From Shinisaurus crocodilurus (lineage: Eukaryota > Chordata > Lepidosauria > Squamata > Shinisauridae), in NCBI GenBank assembly GCA_021292165.1, contig CM037876.1:207722200-207786199 (forward strand): a stretch of 64,000 bases of DNA, read 5' to 3'. Each line of letters opens with the position of its first letter. The stretch's first letter is position 1. The translations under genes and the position numbers were made by a program. This document shows positions 54,383 through 64,000 of the stretch, in pieces. The notes beneath the pieces are model-generated. The model had not been told where the DNA came from. It saw only the letters and a list, made by a program, of their open reading frames with translations, and searched no databases.

Positions 54383-56770
54383 AGGCGATCACTCGTGACC
54401 GAGTAAGATTGTCTTCCGGGATAAAAGGAGGAGATTCTAAAGAAGATTGTGTAGACTCTAGCGATGGGTCCGTAAGTGACTGTGGAGGCCAATTCTAGAT
54501 CCACACAGCTTCCCACAGTGAGGACACAGGTTACCAGATAGAAGATGGTCCTGTAAAGGATTCATTTGACGTGCTTTTCGCTTAGCACGTTTCTCCCTTT
54601 CACCTTGCACTCGGGCTTCTTCAAAGTCCATGGAACCTTTGTGAAAGGCCAACCTCCATTTAGATCGTTCATGGGCCAGAGCTTCCCAGTTTTCGATGTT
54701 TATATTGCATTTTTTTAGATTAGCCTTATGAACATCTTTAAACCTCTTATATTGACCACCGATATTCCGCTTTCCATCCTTGAGTTGGGAGTAAAGTAAC
54801 TGCTTTGGGAGACGGCAGTCAGGCATTCGAACAACATGACCGGTCCACTGAAGTTGGCGTTGAAGGATCATTTTTTCAATGCTAGTAGTCTTTGCTTCTT
54901 CCAGTACACTGACATTTGTTCGCCTATCTTCCCAAGTAATTTGCAGGATTTTCCGGAGGCAACGTTGATGAAACCTTTCAAGGAGGTGGAAGTGACGTTT
55001 ATAGATAGTCCATGTTTCGCAGGCATACAATAAAGTTGGTAATACAATGGCTTCATAAACCAGTGTTTTGGTCTTCTTACAAATATCCCGATCCTCGAAC
55101 ACTCTATGTTTCATTCGAGAAAATGCGGCACTTGCAGAGCTCAGACGATGCTGGATTTCACTGTCGATGTTAGCTGTAACAGAAAGATAGCTGCCAAGAT
55201 AGAGAAAATGATCGACATTTTCCAGTATTGTCCCGCCAAGCTGGATAGATGGCATCACCAAAGGATTGGCTTGCACTTGCTGATGAAGCACTTTGGTTTT
55301 TTTGATGTTAAGTGAGAGACCAAGTTTTTCGTATGCTTCTGCAAAAGCATTTAGGATAGTTTGGAGATCATCCTCTGAATGTGCGGAGACCACATTATCA
55401 TCAGCATACTGAAGTTCCACAACGGAGGTTGTAATTACCTTACTTTTTGCTTTCAGCCTGCTGAGATTAAAAAGCTTTCCATCTGTTCGATATATAATTC
55501 CCACACCGGTGGGAAGTTTCCCCTCGACAAGATGTAAAACCATGGTGATGAAAATGGCAAATAATGTTGGGGCGATAACACATCCCTGTTTAACACCTGA
55601 TCCCACTTTAAATGGAGCACCATGAGAGCCGTTGTTGTCCAAAACCGTTGCCGTCATGTTGTCATGGAGAAGTCGCAAGATATTCACAAATTTATTGGGG
55701 CATCCAATTTTCATAAGGATAGTCCAGAGAGCTGTACGGTCTACAGTATCAAAGGCCTTAGCCAAATCGATAAATGCCATATAAAGGGGTTGATTTTGCT
55801 CCCGGCATTTTTCTTGGAGCTGACGTGCAGTAAAAATCATGTCTACTGTCCCTCTAGAGGGGCGGAAACCATATTGAGTTTCAGGGAGGATCTCTTCTGA
55901 AATAGATAGAAGACGGTTTGCGAGAATCCTAGCAAATATTTTACCTGCGGTTGCTAAGAGAGAAATGCCCCGATAGTTTCCACAGTCTGTTCTATCACCC
56001 TTCTTAAAGAGGGTGATAATTATGGCATCCCTGAAGTCTTCTGGGATCTCTTCTCTTATCCAGATTTTTTCGATGAGTTTATGAAGATGTTGTACAAGTT
56101 CGGGCCCCCCTTCTTTAAAGATTTCAGCAGGAATCCCATCTGGTCCACTAGCTTTGTTGTTCTTCATTTGATTAATGGCTTTTTTTACTTCATCCAAAGT
56201 GGGGAGTATTGCAAGTTCCTCTTTAATTTGTTTTTGCGGGATTTGCGAAAAAATCTCATTATCCACCTTAGACTTACGATTTAAAAGGTCATAATAATGC
56301 TCTTTCCAACGCAGTGCAATAGACTCTTTGTCTTTTAAGAGTTTGGTGCCATCTTTTGATTGTAAAGGGTTTGTACCATAGGTTTTTGGTCCATAAATGG
56401 CCCTTGTGGCCTTAAAAAAGCCCCGTGCATCATGAGATTCTGCAAGTTGTTGAATTTCTTCAGCTTTCTTTTTCCACCAAGCGTTCTTAAGTTCTCTTGT
56501 TCTTCTTTGGACCTCAGCCTTTGCGCTAGCGTAGGTTTTTTTCTTGGCAGCGCAGTTAATATCATTTTGCCATATTTGGAAGGCTTTCCTTTTTTGGTCA
56601 ATTATATATTTAATCTCATTGTCATTTTCATCAAACCAATCCTGATGTTTCTTAGTTTCATATCCAATAGTTTGTTCACAAGCTGCAGTAATGGAGGTTT
56701 TCAGCTTAGACCAATGGTCCGGGAGCGTCATTCTGGGTACTAGGGATGACTCGCTATTTTTCAAGTGTTA
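54383..56770 (-). mobile_element. RTE-like LINE, copy 3, longest
   Basis: Runs from the 3' tail (gaccgagtaagattgtcttcc complement, followed on the element strand by a short GATGAT run) up to about 56770. There it is 5' truncated before the endonuclease domain. The 3' UTR is only about 75 bp. The other two copies share this 3' end. Confidence 0.9.
54458..56764 (-). CDS. Reverse transcriptase of RTE-like LINE (768 codons, no endonuclease)
   Basis: An uninterrupted 768-codon frame. Its first codon is TTG, just after an in-frame stop, so no natural start is present. Order: basic linker (about 1-190) with WWKKKAEEIQQL; RT fingers KASGPDGIPAE (204-214) and GNYRGISLL (262-270); motif A FIDLAKAFD (331-339, first Asp catalytic); motif B GVKQGCVIAPTLF (390-402); motif C YADD (453-456, both Asp present). 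The thumb and connection follow with TLLYACETW and WTGHVVRMPD, then a basic stretch and a C-terminal C2H2-like finger (last 22 residues, CPHCGKLCG then HSHLRTH). All RT catalytic residues are kept. The missing N-terminal endonuclease means it is not autonomous. Confidence 0.88.
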   Translation of the reverse strand: MKNSESSLVPRMTLPDHWSKLKTSITAACEQTIGYETKKHQDWFDENDNEIKYIIDQKRKAFQIWQNDINCAAKKKTYASAKAEVQRRTRELKNAWWKKKAEEIQQLAESHDARGFFKATRAIYGPKTYGTNPLQSKDGTKLLKDKESIALRWKEHYYDLLNRKSKVDNEIFSQIPQKQIKEELAILPTLDEVKKAINQMKNNKASGPDGIPAEIFKEGGPELVQHLHKLIEKIWIREEIPEDFRDAIIITLFKKGDRTDCGNYRGISLLATAGKIFARILANRLLSISEEILPETQYGFRPSRGTVDMIFTARQLQEKCREQNQPLYMAFIDLAKAFDTVDRTALWTILMKIGCPNKFVNILRLLHDNMTATVLDNNGSHGAPFKVGSGVKQGCVIAPTLFAIFITMVLHLVEGKLPTGVGIIYRTDGKLFNLSRLKAKSKVITTSVVELQYADDNVVSAHSEDDLQTILNAFAEAYEKLGLSLNIKKTKVLHQQVQANPLVMPSIQLGGTILENVDHFLYLGSYLSVTANIDSEIQHRLSSASAAFSRMKHRVFEDRDICKKTKTLVYEAIVLPTLLYACETWTIYKRHFHLLERFHQRCLRKILQITWEDRRTNVSVLEEAKTTSIEKMILQRQLQWTGHVVRMPDCRLPKQLLYSQLKDGKRNIGGQYKRFKDVHKANLKKCNINIENWEALAHERSKWRLAFHKGSMDFEEARVQGEREKRAKRKARQMNPLQDHLLSGNLCPHCGKLCGSRIGLHSHLRTHR

Positions 56771-56867
56771 TCAAATCTAGGTGTTGATACTATTCTCTAC
56801 TAAAAAAAATCATACCACTATCATTATCAACACCACTATCAAACCATCATTATTACCAAAAGTAATT

Positions 56868-57333
56868 TAGGGTGCAATCCTATGTCCCTCCAACCTTGCC
56901 GGGGGGAGGGGGGACATAGGATAGGGGCTGGAAGCCCCTGCAACCTCGGAAATCTTTTCCAAGGTCACAGAGCCGCGGAGCGTCCATTCCACCCACCTCG
57001 TAGCCAACATGGTTCTTTCCACGCCAGCAGGGAACTGACGATGGTCTTCTATCTTTGGTTCCCCCATGGGGGGACATTCCTGGGGGCGGGGAGGGGAGGA
57101 GCGAGGCTCCGCCGGATTCCATGGAATCCACGTGGTGCCTCAGCCTCTCCCCCTCTGAGGAGAGGAAGAACCACCAAGATGGCTGAAATCCGCAGTCTAG
57201 ATGTTTCTGAGGGAAAGGGAAGCGTGGTGGATATCCTATCTGCCTCACTTGTCCCGCCCTGCATAGGGTGCCCGCAATCCTCTGGATTCAGAGGGTTGTG
57301 GGCACCCTCATAGGATTGCACAGCCCATAGTGA
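56868..57333. mobile_element. GC-rich 460-bp element with CAATCCTATG termini
   Basis: Left agggtgcaatcctatgtcc, right cataggattgcacagccc, with inner inverted segments (cctctggattcagagg near 57280). CpG- and GC-rich interior without a credible protein; the 122-143-codon frames on both strands are composition-driven. Confidence 0.65.
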
Positions 57334-57334
57334 G

Positions 57335-58170
57335 TTCTAACATTATGAGACGGGCATATCTCGTAATATTAAGAGATAGTCTAATATTATGACTATCCAC
57401 TTTCTCCAACCATGCATCATTTTGTACACCACTATTATGTCCCTCCTTACTCACCTTTTCCCTGAGCTAAAAAGCCCCATTGTGATCTTTGATCATTTTA
57501 TGTAGCCTTTTTTTTTCTTTCTTTGTAGCTGTATGATATCCTTTTTGAGGTATGGTAGCTGGAACTGTACACAGTATTCCAAATGTGGTTGCACCATAGA
57601 TTTGTATAAAAGCATTCTTCTCTTGGCAGTTTTATGTTAGATTCCTTTCCTAATGATCCCTGAGAAAAGATTTGTCTTTTTCACAGCAGTTGCACACTGG
57701 GTTGTTTTCATTGAGCTATGCCCCACAACCCTAATTTCCTTTCCTGGTCAGTTTAGACCCCATCAGTGTATATATGAAGTTAGGATTATTTTTTTTGCTC
57801 CAATGTGCATCACTTTATGTTTGCTTACATTGAACTGCATTTGCCATTTTAATGCCCATTTCACCAGGTTGGAGAGGTTATTTTGGAGCTCTTTGCTGTC
57901 CCTTTTTGTTTTAATCAACCTAAGTAAATTGGTGTCACCCGCAACTTGACCACCTCACTGCTCACCCCTACCACCTCATAAGTTGAAAAGCACTGGTCCC
58001 AATACAGTTCATGGGGTCCCACAGTTTACTGCCATGTTGATTCCTTTAGCAAGATTTGATCTTCCACATGCTTGATAATTTTATCTTTAATAATGCTTTC
58101 CTCCAACCTACCTGAATTGTCACATCTCATTTTGTGCTCCCCATAAGCAACATTTAGCAAGTACAACTCA
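57335..58170. repeat. Old dispersed LINE-like repeat (unassigned)
   Basis: Phrases such as aactgtacacagtattccaa, atgtgcatcactttatgttt and gaaaagcactggtcccaata remind me of diverged CR1-related repeats of reptile genomes. I cannot place it within an element or decide its orientation. No coding capacity. Confidence 0.35.
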
Positions 58171-58312
58171 ATGACCATGCAAAGGTCTGCTAGATGTCAG
58201 CAGTAAATAGGAGCAATTATGACCAGAAATAATGTTACAGGTTTAAAATGTCTTACAGAATTGTGTGGATACAAATGGAGTGTTTCTGCAACTAGGAATA
58301 AGAAGAAGCATG

Positions 58313-58610
58313 CTTTGCTAAGCAGGGTCAAGCCTGGTTGTTACTTGGATGGGAGACCCCTCCTCTAGTTTCCTGCATTGAGCATGGGGTTGGACTCGAT
58401 AGCCTTGTAGGCTCCTTCCAACTTTATGATCTATCAGGGCTGGTGCAAGGCAGTTTGGTGCCCTAGGCAAGATCAGATATTTAGCGCCCCCCCTTCCCAC
58501 TTGAGCCCTCCCTCCCTATTTCTGGTGCCCCCTTTAGCCCTGTGCCCTAGGCAGCTGCCTAGTTGGCCTAATGGTAGCACCGGCCCTGTGATCTATGATC
58601 CTCTATGATT
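58313..58610 (+). mobile_element. 5S-rRNA-headed SINE, copy 4, split by a hAT element
   Basis: Has gctaagcagggtcaagcctg, ttgttacttggatgggagac and the CR1-like tail up to tatgatctat (58434). It is then interrupted at 58435-58588 and resumes as tgatctatgatcctctatga. Confidence 0.8.
58435..58588. mobile_element. 154-bp hAT-like element with perfect duplication
   Basis: Left cagggctggtgcaagg, right gtagcaccggccctg. The duplication tgatctat is perfect (58427-58434, 58589-58596). Inserted in the 5S SINE tail. Confidence 0.92.
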
Positions 58611-59328
58611 ACAATTGAAGTATGAGTCTTACCTGTTGCAGTTTGCATTGACAGTATTGTGGTGCTGATAGATGCAATCTTTTTCTGGGCTGTTCATTCT
58701 ATTCTCACACCTCCCCCTGGTATAATATGTGGGTAACTGTAGCTAGAAAGGGGCGATTTGCATCAGATTTCCCGACTATCAGGGAAACGATCGGCTCGGC
58801 CAGCTCTCATAGATGCAAGTTGCAACACTGAAGGGGAAAGGAACAGTCACATTCTATGACAAATAATGTAGTGGGATGATAATCCAACTCCTCTGATAGT
58901 ACAGCCATTGACATACCACCTGCCAATGTGGTATGGGATTGACACACCACCTGTAATCTCACCTGTTCATTGTGCAGAGTTACTGCCGGTCTTCTGTGTT
59001 CGTCCTTTCTCCTTTCTTTCTGTCTCATCTTTCCATAGACTGTAAGCTTGCCGAAAGGATCCTGTATTTGCCTTGGTCACTGCAGTGCCTAGCTACCTAT
59101 AGGCACTTACCGGTAATAATATCATCATTCTTCTTCTTAGGTTGGTTGCGATCAGCACACACATCTGATGTGCAAGAAATTGGCAGGTTTACCAAGCACA
59201 GGCTAAGGATTTGCCACTAAAGCTATTTACTTTTTTACCCAGATTTGACACATTGCCTGCAGCAGGTGAGGAAGAAGGAAGACCGCAGGCCTGCCACATC
59301 ACTTTTCTTCACACCCCTTCTCCAGTAC
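58611..59328. other. Intergenic stretch, nothing identified
   Basis: No gene or repeat recognised. Confidence 0.4.

Positions 59329-59389
<61 letters not shown>
59329..59389. repeat. (AAT)n microsatellite
   Basis: About twenty uninterrupted AAT units. Confidence 0.95.
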
Positions 59390-59392
<3 letters not shown>

Positions 59393-59660
59393 AAAATAGT
59401 TGCAGCCTCAGGTGCCTTAGTGCTGGTTGGGTGGCTTAGGAGGAACAAATTCACATCTCCAGAGCTGCCTCAGCCATCACGGAAGTTGCCTGCTCCCGCA
59501 TCAGAGCTGACAGAGCACGCGGAACGCCTCAGCCTTCCTCCCCACTTCTTGCTGCCTACATGGTTCGCCACAAGTGATCCCCAACCTGTCCACTGTCATA
59601 TGATGGTCATTAAGCTAGTGTGGGTGCCAGCAGCAGAGCTTGCTGGCTTTTTTGAGCTAC

Positions 59661-60285
59661 TGTGATGTCATGTTATTTGGGTTTAAAGTTAAAGTGTATA
59701 GGTGGTAAGTATAATGTGTTTGTGTATTAAGTCTAAGTATGTATTCCTGCTGTATCTGGGCAAGTGAGAAAGGATGGGCAGGAAGAATGGTATATTTACA
59801 TATGTGACATGATTGGCTGAGAGAGTGAGAAGGGGGGGTAGAGCCTGTGCTATATAAACAGTGGGCGGTGATGTTCAGGAAGGGTTTTTGTGGGGATTTG
59901 TGGAGAGGGCAGGAGCGAGAGGAGCGTGTGGAATGTGAAGTGCTGTTTGGGAGTCTGTGAAGCTGACTGGGGAGAGTTGAGTGATTGCATTAGGATTGTT
60001 AAGAGCTTAGCTAGTGAGCGCAGGGATTGATATTGGGAACAGCTGTTGAGGGAGGATTGGTACTAGGATAAGATAGTACATTACTTAGGACTAACTGAAA
60101 CTTACACATAAAACTTATTTCCAGAACTTGTATCTTAAAATAAACTTTTCAATGTTATTTGAAGCAGCCTGTATGGGAAGCTGTGCTTATTGTACTGGTC
60201 AAAGAGGTATAAGGTAGGGATTAGATATCCCTAAGTCAGTGTGAGAGGTGTAAGGGTTAGAGGAAAAGAAACCCGCAACCTTACA
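59661..60285 (+). mobile_element. Probable solo LTR (endogenous retrovirus or LTR retrotransposon)
   Basis: A TATA box gctatataaaca (59850-59860) is followed about 280 bp later by a polyadenylation signal AATAAA (60139-60144), a U3-R-U5 layout. The block ends ccttaca, matching TG...CA LTR convention if the left end is tgtgatgtca at 59661. No primer-binding site or internal region follows, so it would be a solo LTR. The left boundary is uncertain: a 5-mer taagc after the right end also occurs at 59611-59615, which would put the start nearer 59616. Confidence 0.55.
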
Positions 60286-60465
60286 TAAGCACACCCAGAG
60301 ATCCCAATAAGGAGGGCAAGCTTGAGGTCCTACTGAGGGGTGGGGTGTGACAAGCTAGGCCAGCATTTTTGCTGATGCTGCCCCTGACTAACCATGGCAA
60401 GGTAAGGGAGGGGGGAACTGGGGGTGCTGAGGGCCCTGCCAAATCTGGCCCGGGCCCCGCTACCA

Positions 60466-60690
60466 TGGTGTATGAACCAACTATATACTGAGTAACACCA
60501 TCAGTCTATCTAGCCCAGGACTGTCCCCTCTCACTCTGACTGGCAGTGGATTTCCAGAGCCTTCCTAGCAATGAGGACAGAACCCTTGATCTTTTAAAAT
60601 GGAGGTGGTAAGAACTGAACCCGGGCCCTTCTGCAACTAAATCATGTGCTTTCCCCCTGAACAGTGGCTTCCATCCCTTCCCCAGGACAA
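60466..60690 (-). mobile_element. tRNA-headed SINE with long body
   Basis: On the minus strand: gggggaaagcacatgattta and cccgggttcagttcttacc (B-box-like), then aggctctggaaatccactgc, cagtcagagtgagaggg and gggctagatagactgatgg. The head type matches 35541-35612 and the body matches 22108-22262. Confidence 0.65.
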
Positions 60691-61281
60691 ATGCAGAGCA
60701 GATATTGCACAAATCATGGGTATTCACTTAAACAGGTATCTTAGCTCTTAACACATCAAGCTGTCAATTTTGCAAGAAAGATCCCCCCCCCCCCCAGTAA
60801 CTTCTAAAAGAGTAACCAGATGAATGTGACTGATCCTGGGCACTGAAATTCATGTCAAATCAATATCCATGAAATTATGTTACTTTATACTAACCGGACA
60901 TTTGGCAAAAATTTGCTTTTATAGGCAATTGTGGTTATCCACCTCAGTAAAAAACGGTATAGCTAGATATGTTGTGGTGCCCCTACAAGACTACTAATTT
61001 ACAAAACAGTGTTGTATCAGCTGCATCCCAAAGCACAACAGAGCCATATCCAAGTGCACTGAACTGTTGGATTGTGCAGGGCAATTGATTGTAATTCCTC
61101 TACCGCAAAGGGTCAGGAGGGATGGGTGAGAAATTATTTGTCACGTTTCTATATGGATTTAACCAAGTTGCAGCTCCTAAGCCTTTAAGCAAGCCAAGAC
61201 AGAGTTGCATACCGAAATCCACATTTTCATGAGCTTTGTGATGCAGCTTATCTCATGAAAAATGTACATAGTAGGAAAAAC
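60691..61281. other. Intergenic stretch, poly-C at 60783
   Basis: No gene or named repeat recognised. Confidence 0.4.
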
Positions 61282-61348
61282 TAAGCCATACTACAGTACT
61301 TGTATTGCAAGACGTCGCTTGTATATCAAATAAAAAAAAATTAAATAC
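61282..61348 (-). repeat. pogo/Tigger-like MITE, copy E, internal fragment
   Basis: Only the middle remains (aagccatactacagtacttg, tgcaagacgtcgcttgtata); both ends are missing. Confidence 0.75.
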
Positions 61349-61349
61349 G

Positions 61350-62071
61350 AAATGCATATCTTTGGGGAAAGTGTGCACGAAAGTGCATTACATCTACGTC
61401 TAGTATTTGGGGGGAAATGTGAGCATTTAAAAAATGTGCACAAAATAGTATAAATTTCCAAATGGATTTCTCTCTCTTTTTTTTAACTGCAAACTTATGC
61501 AGAAACAGGACAGAATGAACTTGACCTTAAAAATCCAATAATTGTGGCAAGTCAGATCCATTCATCCCTAGACAGAAGTTGGTGTTGGGTCATAAAATGA
61601 CATGCAGTTCTTCATTTTAGTAATGCATCTCGCATCATCTTGCATCATGAAGTCTTCTGCTTCCTGCAATGAAGACACAGCCTTTCCCCCTTCAGCCCCT
61701 CATTTGACTGTCACTATTTGTGCCTCTGGAAACTGACAAAGAGACTTCTTTGCTGATGCATCCAGTGTTCAAAAGGTGCAGTGTCAGCTAGCCAGTTCAG
61801 CACACATCACTGACTCATGAAGGGACAAAAAGCCATTCTAGTGTATCTAGATTAAAAAGTGACTCCACATTTGGATGTGTCGAACAACAGAACATCTATA
61901 ACTTTCCAGTACATTACTTGCTGCAGCAGTAATGTAATTGCCATTCCCATTAAATAAATAAATAAATAAATAAATAACAGACCTCCCAGCTTCTTCTCTG
62001 CATCTATGGGTCTAGCCTGAAGCCTGTTCTTTCAATTTAATTAACTCATTTTCACAGCAGCCATCCACTCA
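61350..62071. other. Intergenic stretch; (AAAT)n near 61956
   Basis: No gene recognised. A short AAATAAAT array lies at 61953-61976. Confidence 0.4.
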
Positions 62072-62073
62072 TA

Positions 62074-62324
62074 CAGTCATGCCTTGGATTGAGAGCATAA
62101 TTCGTTCCGGAAACGTGCTTGTAATCCAAAACACTCTTATATCAAAACGAAATCAAAAAAAAAATAAATTGTACAGAGATTTTTAATTTAAGCCGTACTA
62201 CAGTACTTGTATTGCAAGACGTCGCTTGTATATCAAGTTTTTTAAAAAATTAAATAAATATTTAAAAATTTGCTTGTCTTTTAAAGCTCTCAAACCAAGT
62301 TACTTGCAATCCAAGGTATTACTG
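62074..62324 (-). mobile_element. pogo/Tigger-like MITE, copy F
   Basis: CAGTCATGCC to GGTATTACTG, TA-flanked, 251 bp, with minor internal indels. Confidence 0.85.
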
Positions 62325-62607
62325 TACAAAGTCCTGCAACACCAGAGCCTTTTGGCTCCCCTAACAGCCCTATATAGTTATCTGTGGCACTGGGGCTAGA
62401 TTCAAGAACAGGGGAGTCCTATACTGATCCGTATTTTGAAGTCCCACACATCTAATATACGGTATATACCACACAGAGGCAGACTTCATAGCACCCATCC
62501 TCCTCGTCCTCCACCCCATCTTATCCTATCTTGATAATCCTCCACTCTACAGGCAGAATTTTTGTCTTGCATGCTAGTCAGGGTACTAATATAACACTTC
62601 CTGTTGC

Positions 62608-62800
62608 TGGAAGTACATAAGAACATAAGAAGAGCCATGCTGGATCAGACCAAGGGTCCATCTAGTCCGGCATTCTGTTCACACAGTGGCCAACCAGCTG
62701 CCCACAGGATCCCACCAGCAGGACAGGAGTGCAACAGCACCCTCCTGCCCATGTTCCCCAGCAACTGGTGTACATAGGCATACTGCCTCTGACATTTAAC
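62608..62800 (-). mobile_element. CR1 LINE 3' UTR fragment
   Basis: Antisense to the UTR at 45830-46026: cataagaacataagaagagc, ggccaaccagctgcccacag, catgttccccagcaactggt, acataggcatactgcctctg. Non-coding. Confidence 0.75.
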
Positions 62801-62900
62801 ATTTCCGATTGCTGGAAGTAGAACAGTTGCTCCCATTTCATGATGGGGAGGTAGCAGCTGCACAAAAGAGACCAGCACAAAGGAGCACTTTACTTTAGAG

Positions 62901-63027
62901 CAGGGGTAGGCAACTCCAGATGTTCTGGACTACAGCTCCCATCAGCTCCAGCCAGCATGGCCAATGGCCAGGGATTATGGGAGCTGTAGTCCACAACGTT
63001 TGGAGGGCACCAGGTCACCTACCCCTG
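62901..63027. mobile_element. hAT MITE, CAGGGGTAGGC type
   Basis: Left caggggtaggcaactccag, right aggtcacctacccctg. Flanks ctttagag (62893-62900) and ccttagag (63028-63035) match at 7 of 8. Confidence 0.88.
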
Positions 63028-63035
63028 CCTTAGAG

Positions 63036-63172
63036 CAGCCTTCCCCAGCTTGGTGCCTTCTAGATGTTTTGGACAACAACCCCCAGAATTGCCGACCATT
63101 GGCCATGTTGGCTTGGGCTGATGGGAGTTGGATTCAAAAACATCTGGAGGGCATCAGGGTTGAGGAAGACTG
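63036..63172. mobile_element. hAT MITE, CAGCCTTCC type, abutting the previous one
   Basis: Left cagccttccccagcttggtg, right agggttgaggaagactg. Flanks ccttagag (63028-63035) and ccgcagag (63173-63180) match at 6 of 8, so it shares its left duplication with the neighbouring MITE. Confidence 0.8.
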
Positions 63173-63191
63173 CCGCAGAGCCTCAAAGGTA

Positions 63192-63443
63192 CAGTCATGC
63201 CTTGGATTGAGAGCATAATTCGTTCCGGAAACATGCTTGTAATCCAAAACACTCTTATATCAAAACGAAATCCCCCCAAAAAAAATTTGTACAGAGATTT
63301 TTAATTTAAGCCATACTACAGTACTTGTATTGCAAGACGTCGCTTGTATATCAAATAAAAAAAAAATTAAATAAATATTTAAAAATTTGCTTGTCTTGCA
63401 AAACGCTCTCAAACCAAGTTCCTTGCAATCCAAGGTATTACTG
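63192..63443 (-). mobile_element. pogo/Tigger-like MITE, copy G
   Basis: CAGTCATGCC to GGTATTACTG with TA flanks, full length. Confidence 0.85.
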
Positions 63444-63445
63444 TA

Positions 63446-64000
63446 CATCACAATGAATACATCGTTGCCCCATTTGGTCAGGTGTATACTCTGTAGCTTA
63501 TTGAGAGTGCATCCTAACCAGCAGCATTTCACACGGTCTGATACAGTAACTTGCACAAGGAAACAGCACTATGCACTTCAAGCTCTATTCTCATTTGGGG
63601 CTCCATATGCAAGTTTTCTTCCACAAAAGCCTATTAAAGAGAAAATCTTTCTGTGATTGATGTAGACACAGTGTCTTGCTGTCCTGCTTCTCTGGGCATG
63701 GTTTCACTCTTTCCCCTTCATTATCAGAACCTTTTTCTTCTAATTTTTTTAATAGTGCATTTGTACCACTGTACCTGAATGGACCTGTGTACCTTGCTAA
63801 TTTCTTCTCACTGAAAGCTCAGCTTGGCTATTGATCACCCGAGAATGCTGCTACCTCTCAAGCCCAAGTACATTACATTGCCACCACCCTTTTTTATGGC
63901 ACTGCAGCAAATTTATTGGAGCAATTCTGCAGCCTAGTCCTCATAAACAGAAGATGAAGTAAACCTGTGTCTGGACTGCACCACTTCAGTCAACAGATGG
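63446..64000. other. Intergenic end of window, nothing identified
   Basis: No gene or repeat recognised. The 63387-63656 open frame starts in the MITE and is unsupported. Confidence 0.4.

Noticed and set aside
56882..57313. 143-codon open frame
   Set aside because: It spans the GC-rich CAATCCTATG-ended element from end to end and is open on both strands, which fits composition and not selection.
1..64000. CRISPR arrays, operons or phage-like modules
   Set aside because: Regularly spaced direct repeats with unique spacers are absent, and everything recognised is vertebrate repeat DNA.

Overview
The window looks like a squamate reptile (lizard or snake) chromosome segment, almost entirely mobile-element DNA. 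The main support is tRNA-derived SINEs with a Sauria-SINE-type head, core and AT-rich tail (24778-25020, 4598-4787). Also present are 5S-rRNA-headed SINEs with CR1-like tails, L2/CR1/L1 fragments in the style of squamate genomes, and large numbers of short inverted-repeat elements. No bacterial or organellar gene is present. Most open frames longer than 60 codons are chance frames in repeats.

Only one host-gene signal is credible. At about 39.6-40.65 kb there is a CpG-rich promoter-like block. It holds a perfect CRE (40541-40548), minus-strand TATA-like boxes, and a minus-strand start codon reading MVSPVTV that runs straight into a consensus splice donor (40388 down to 40366). This fits exon 1 of TMEM86A (lysoplasmalogenase family) from my memory of that protein's N terminus. 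I recognised no downstream exon.

Autonomous-element remnants by region: an RTE-like non-LTR retrotransposon in three 5'-truncated copies (1.08-2.25 kb +, 12.89-13.74 kb -, 54.38-56.77 kb -; the last keeps a 768-codon open RT frame with a C-terminal C2H2 finger); L1 (21.43-22.02 kb); CR1 (15.46-16.44, 45.40-46.03, 62.61-62.80 kb); L2 (14.60, 24.69-25.29, 28.25, 36.48-39.02 kb); an L2/L3-like LINE (52.05-52.66 kb); a 2.9-kb DDE DNA transposon with matching termini and a 4-bp target duplication (26.25-29.14 kb); and a probable solo LTR (59.66-60.29 kb).

Non-autonomous elements fall into three groups. (1) hAT-like elements with CAG...CTG ends; at least seven have perfect 8-bp target duplications. 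(2) A TA-flanked pogo/Tigger-like 250-bp MITE in seven copies. (3) A large set of palindromic elements sharing CAATCCTATG termini, some flanked by TAA.

The most unusual material is a family of three hAT-like elements (3137-3713, 6506-7528, 23349-24117). Their arms are dense arrays of GACTCG/CGAGTC and their interiors differ completely. One interior is a large fold-back of CpG-rich, ETS-site-bearing, promoter-like DNA. A separate 757-bp hAT-like element (37952-38708) interrupts an L2 and carries a CpG-rich segment with an ATG exon ending in a splice donor. Together they suggest capture of host promoter/first-exon DNA by hAT elements. Other oddities are a perfect 49-bp-arm palindrome (35020-35123), a 54-bp exact direct repeat (32006/32720), and MITE copies that keep target duplications after losing one end.
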